The notes beneath the pieces are model-generated. The model did not search any database. It was not told where the DNA came from and was given only the letters and a program-made list of their open reading frames with translations. 64,000 nt of DNA from assembly GCA_032622095.1 (NCBI GenBank), contig CP136068.1, positions 162,707,465 to 162,771,464 on the forward strand. Direction: 5' to 3'. Origin of the DNA: Siphonodentalium dalli (taxonomy: Eukaryota > Mollusca > Scaphopoda > Gadilida > Siphonodentaliidae). Position 1 is the stretch's first letter; every line of letters starts with the position of its first letter. Below are positions 59,336-64,000 of this stretch, one piece after another. Made by a program: the position numbers and the translations under genes.

Positions 59336-59557
59336 TAGTTATTTGGATGGGGTTATCATTAAACCTCACATACTTATATCGGTTATGTAGATGGAGTTAT
59401 CATTAAACCTCACATCCTTATATTGGATACATGTATGTATATGGAGTTATCTTTAAACCTCACATCCTTATATTGGTTATGCTGATGGAGTTATCATTAA
59501 ACCTCACACCCTTGTATTGGTTATGTAGATATATGGAGTTATCATTAAACCTCACAT
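59336..59557 (+). repeat. Five tandem units of 44-50 bp
   Basis: GGAGTTATCATTAAACCTCA recurs at spacings of 44, 50, 44 and 48 bases, with GGTTATGTAGAT between units. It abuts the start of the 1.18-kb array. Confidence 0.85.
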
Positions 59558-62500
59558 CAGTGTATTTGGGGATTTGGACAGGGACTTGATTTGGGATCTT
59601 TCTTTCTTTGTTTTTGAACATGTTCATCTCACAGATACGAGTTCACATATATTCCTGTGCAAACATTTCCTATGTAGCCGTGTTTTCACCTGTGTTTTTC
59701 TCAGAAAATACAAACTTGAAGCGCGTTTACATTTCACGATGTCTGGTGTGTACCGAATGCAGCGTAACTAGGTATGTTCAAGCCTAAGTACCGTTAATTT
59801 GGTGGGGGTAGGGTTAGCTATATGGGGAATTAGGAGTTCATACTGATGGAATGATATTAATTAGCAGAGCGATAACGACCAATGTTGACCATTAATGCAT
59901 CACAACTGTAGTACTGTACTGTTGCACCAAAGCTATAAAATGGGGGGGGGGTCACGATCTGAATTATCTCTAGAGATGGTGCCCGAATTATATAGTAATT
60001 GATGGGACTATATAGTAATCTTTCACGACATAATTGTCACCAATAAAAACATATCTATTTCATTGTGGAAGTTAGTCGGTGATTATATATATTTTGTCAA
60101 TAATTGAAATTTGGGTAGCACTCCACCCCCCCCACCTCAAGGCACAGGCCAGAATTTTGCCCCCACCCGATACCCTTCTGAATTGATAATAATCAAATGT
60201 GAAAAAATGTTAATCGATCGACAAATTATTCGCGACAATTTTGTCAATATAAATTGAAATTTGAGCAGCACTCCCCCCTAAGGCGCAGGCCAGAATCTAG
60301 GCCCACACGATACCCTTCACAACAAATATTAATCAGTAAATTAATTAAAATCAGCTAAAATTTAACATTTTCTTCAGAAAATTAACATTTTTATCTCTCG
60401 CGACATAATTGTCACCAATAAAAACAAATTTGATTCATCATGGAAGTTAGTCGGTGACTATAAATGATGTCACCATTCAACTGAATGGTGTTGAGCATAT
60501 TTCAAACCAATTTTGGAAGTTTAAATGAATATTTTCTTCACACGCAAAGTAAAATTGACAAATTTCTTGATTTTAGCCTGCTTCGTTGTGACCTAAATTT
60601 GTTGTGCACACTCAAGGAACGTCTACCATCACTCGATAGGCCAAATTATGCCCTGGTCATGCTATAAACTAGCTTGAAATTGACAAAAAAATGAATTGTT
60701 TTTGGTTGAAAAATTTAACATGGAATCTCAGTGTATTTGAGGATTTGTACAGGGACCTTGATTTGGGACCTTTCTTTCTTTTTGAACAATTTCGCCTCAC
60801 AGATACGCGTTCACATATATTCCTGTGCAAACATTTCTTATGTAGCCGTGTTTTGAACTGTTTTCACCTGTGTTTTTCTAAAAAATAAATGCAAACTTGA
60901 AGCAAGTTTACATTTCGCGATGTCTGGTGTGTACTGTATGCAGCGTAACTTTGTATGTTCAAGCCTAAGTACCGATAAATTGGGGGGGGGTAGGGTGGGC
61001 TATATGGGGAATTAGGAGTTCATACTGATGGAATGATATTAATTAGCAGAGCGATAACGACCAATGTTGACCACAATGCATCACAACTGTAGTTCTATAC
61101 TGTTGCACCAAAGCTATAAAATGGGGGGGTCACAATCTGAATTATCTCTAGAGATGGTGCCCGAATTCTATAGTAATTGATGGGACTACCGGTATATAGT
61201 AATCTTTTGCGACATAATTGTCACCAATAAAAACATATCTATTTCATCGTGTAAGTTAGTCGGTGATTATAAATATTTTGTCAATAATTGAAATTTGGGT
61301 AGCACTCAACACCCCCCCCCCCCCCCGCTCAAGGCACAGGCCATAATTTTGCCCCACCCGATACCCTTCTGAATTGATAAGCAAATATGAAATATGTTAA
61401 CGATCGACAATTTATTCGCGACAATTTTGTCAATATAAATTGAAATTTGAGCAGCACTCCGCCCCCTAAGGCGCAGGCCAGAATCTTGGCCCACACGATA
61501 CCCTTCACAACAAATATTAATCAGTAAATTAATTAAAATCAGCTAAAATTAAACATTTTCTTCAGAAAATTTACATTTTTATCTCTCGCGACATAATTGT
61601 CACCAATAAAAACAAATTTGATTCATCATGGAAGTTAGTCGGTGACTATAAATAATGTCACCATTCAACTGAATGTTGTTGAGGATATTTCAACCAATTT
61701 TGGAAGTTTAAATGAATATTTTCTTCACACGCAAAGTAAAATTGACAAATTTCTTGATTTTAGCCTGCTTCGTTGAGACCAAAATTTGTTGTGCACACTC
61801 AAGGAACGTCTACCATCACTCGATATGCCAAATTATCCCCTGACCATGCTATAAACTAGCTTGAAATTGACAAAATTGAATTTTTTTCGGTTGAAAACAT
61901 TTACAAGGGAATCTCAGTGTATTTGGGGATTTGGACAGGGACCTTGATTTGGGACCTTTCTTTCTTTCTTAACAAATTCACCTCACAGATACGAGTTCAC
62001 ATATATTCCTGTGCAAACATTTCCTATGTAGCCGTGTTTTGAACTGTTTTCACCTGTGTTTGTCTAAAAAAAATGCAAACTTGAAGCGCGTTTACATATC
62101 GCGATGTCTGGTGTGTACCGTATGCAGCATAACTTGGTATGTTCAAGCCTAAGTACCGATAAATTGGGGGGGGTAGGGTGGGCTATATGGGGAATTAGGA
62201 GTTCATACTGATGGAATGATATTAATTAGCAGAGCGATAACGACCAATGTTGACCACAATGCATCACAACTGTAGTACTGTACTGTTGCACCAAAGCTAT
62301 AAAATGGGGGGGGGGTCACAATCTGAATTATCTCTAGAGATGGTGCCCAAATTCTATAGTAATTGATGGGACTACCGGTATATAGTAATCTTTTGCGACA
62401 TAATTGTCACCAATAAAAACATATCTATTTCATCGTGTAAGCTAGTCAGTGATTATAAATATTTTGTCAATAATTGAAATTTGGGTAGCACTCCACCCCC

Positions 62501-64000
62501 CCCCCCCCCCCGCTCAAGGCACAGGCCATAATTTTGCCCCCACCCGATACCCTTCTGAATTGATAAGCAAATATGAAAAAATGTTAACGATCGACAAATT
62601 ATTCGCGACAATTTTGTCAATATAAATTGAAATTTGAGCAGCACTCCGCCCCCTAAGGCGCAGGCCAGATTCTTGCCCCACATTGTACCCTTCAGAACAA
62701 ATATTAATCAGTAAATTAATTAAAATCAGCTAAAATTAAACATTTTCTTCAGAAATTTTACATTTTTATCTCTCGCGACATAATTGTCACCAATAAAAAC
62801 AAATTTGATTCATCATGGAAGTTAGTCGGTGACTATAAATAATGTAACCATTCAACTGAATGTTGTTGAGGATATTTCAACCAATTTTGGAAGTTTAAAT
62901 AAATATTTTCTTCACACGCAAAGTAAAATTGACAAATTTCTTGATTTTAGCCTGCATCGTTGAGACCTAAATTTGTTGTGCACACTCAAGGAACGTCTAC
63001 CACCACTCGATAGGCCAAATTATCCCCTGACCATGCTATAAACTAGCTTGAAATTGACAAAAAAATGAATTTTTTTCGGTTGAAAACATTTACAAGGGAA
63101 TCTCAGTGTATTTGGGGATTTGGACAGGGACCTTGATTTGGGACCTTTCTTTCTTTCTTAACAAATTCACCTCACAGATACGAGTTCACATATATTCCTG
63201 TGCAAACATTTCCTATGTAGCCGTGTTTTGAACTGTTTTCACCTGTGTTTTTCTAAAAAAAATGCAAACTTGAAGCGCGTTTACATATCGCGATGTCTGG
63301 TGTGTACCGTATGCAGCATAACTTGGTATGTTCAAGCCTAAGTACCGATAAATTGGGGGGGGTAGGGTGGGCCATATGGGGAATTAGGAGTTCATACTGA
63401 TGGAATGTTATTAATTAGCAGAGCGATAACGACCAATGTTGACCACAATGCATCACAACTGTAGTACTATACTGTTGCACCAAAGCTATAAAATGGGGGG
63501 GTCACAATCTGAATTATCTCTAGAGATGGTGCCCGAATTCTATAGTAATTGATGGGACTACCGGTATATAGTAATCTTTTGCGACATAATTGTCACCAAT
63601 AAAAACATATCTATTTCATCGTGTAAGTTAGTCGGTGATTATAAATATTTTGTCAATAATTGAAATTTGGGTAGCACTCCACACCCCCCCCCCCCCGCTC
63701 AAGGCACAGGCCATAATTTTGCCCCACCCGATACCCTTCTGAATTGATAAGCAAATATGAAATATGTTAACGATCGACAATTTATTCGCGACAATTTTGT
63801 CAATATAAATTGAAATTTGAGCAGCACTCCGCCCCCTAAGGCGCAGACCAGAATCTTGGCCCACACGATACCCTTCACAACAAATATTAATCAGTAAATT
63901 AATTAAAATCAGCTAAAATTAAACATTTTCTTCAGAAAATTTACATTTTTATCTCTCGCGACATAATTGTCACCAATAAAAACAAATTTGATTCATCATG
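59558..64000 (+). repeat. Tandem array of about 1.18-kb monomers
   Basis: Units start CAGTGTATTTGGGGATTTGG at 59558, 60729, 61915 and 63104 (periods 1171, 1186 and 1189); the fourth runs off the window. The last three are near-identical by eye, the first is more diverged. Each unit contains a G run before GTCAC, a C run before GCTCAAGGCACAGG, and three related inner blocks with CGCGACATAATTGTCACC-type sequence. Small open frames repeat with the period and are not genes. Confidence 0.9.

Noticed and set aside
61306-63864. Repeated 62-78 codon open frames in the satellite array
   Set aside because: They recur with the 1.18-kb period, include translated C/G runs, and vary in frame and end between monomers.
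1-64000. A new defence or biosynthetic gene system
   Set aside because: No cluster of functionally linked genes is present; the coding content is two gene fragments, two weak exons and dead transposon genes.

Overview
The window is AT-rich eukaryotic nuclear DNA with almost no dense coding. It most resembles a marine invertebrate genome, probably a lophotrochozoan such as a mollusc. The grounds are GT-AG introns of about 140 bp, a GIMAP/AIG1-type GTPase, a tRNA-derived SINE head, an LINE with a coiled coil, a GDSL/SGNH esterase and an APE-type endonuclease, and short Helitron-like elements with a (TCTG/TTTG)n tract plus tandem monomers, like the pearl/HINE elements known from bivalves. The species call is inference; none was identified.

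The two best gene pieces are both on the + strand. One is the 5' end of a zinc-ribbon protein (TATA-like box about 28323, first coding exon 28427-28471, intron 28472-28613, second exon 28614-28974, then a clean donor). The other is a GIMAP/AIG1 GTPase exon (53287-54092) whose coiled-coil tail meets a frame break next to a small repeat-rich insertion. Weaker candidates are a TATA box plus short spliced first exon near 32725-32795 and a cysteine-rich symmetric exon on the - strand at 37298-37453. A decayed LINE lies on the - strand at about 42640-45190, with no reverse transcriptase in the window.

The rest is a layered repeat landscape. 0-6.2 kb: a short tandem, an hAT-like element, two 5S rRNA-related units, and a TTAA-flanked foldback element with a second inverted repeat nested in it. 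6.9-12.9 kb: degenerate tandems, a clean Helitron-like insertion (9039-9422) and composite element A. 13-22 kb: two 600-bp inverted copies flanking 7.35 kb that holds hairpins, a recent 111-bp duplication, foldback elements and 16-bp satellite elements. 24-28 kb: foldback elements, a SINE and a 290-bp tandem duplication. 29-38 kb: mostly unassigned, with a foldback element at 33935-34798. 39-42.6 kb: composite element B, an inverted relative of A, then satellite-related sequence abutting the LINE. 46.9-52.4 kb: further degenerate repeats and an element with 16-bp-repeat ends and a 10-bp target duplication. 55-64 kb: degenerate repeats ending in a large tandem array of about 1.18-kb monomers that runs off the window.

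I found no operons, CRISPR arrays, rRNA operon, confident tRNA gene or recognisable viral gene. I see no coherent new multi-gene system. The most notable items are the LINE architecture, the GIMAP tail, the zinc-ribbon gene start and the transposon termini. All alignments were made by eye; identities and boundaries are approximate unless a target duplication fixes them.
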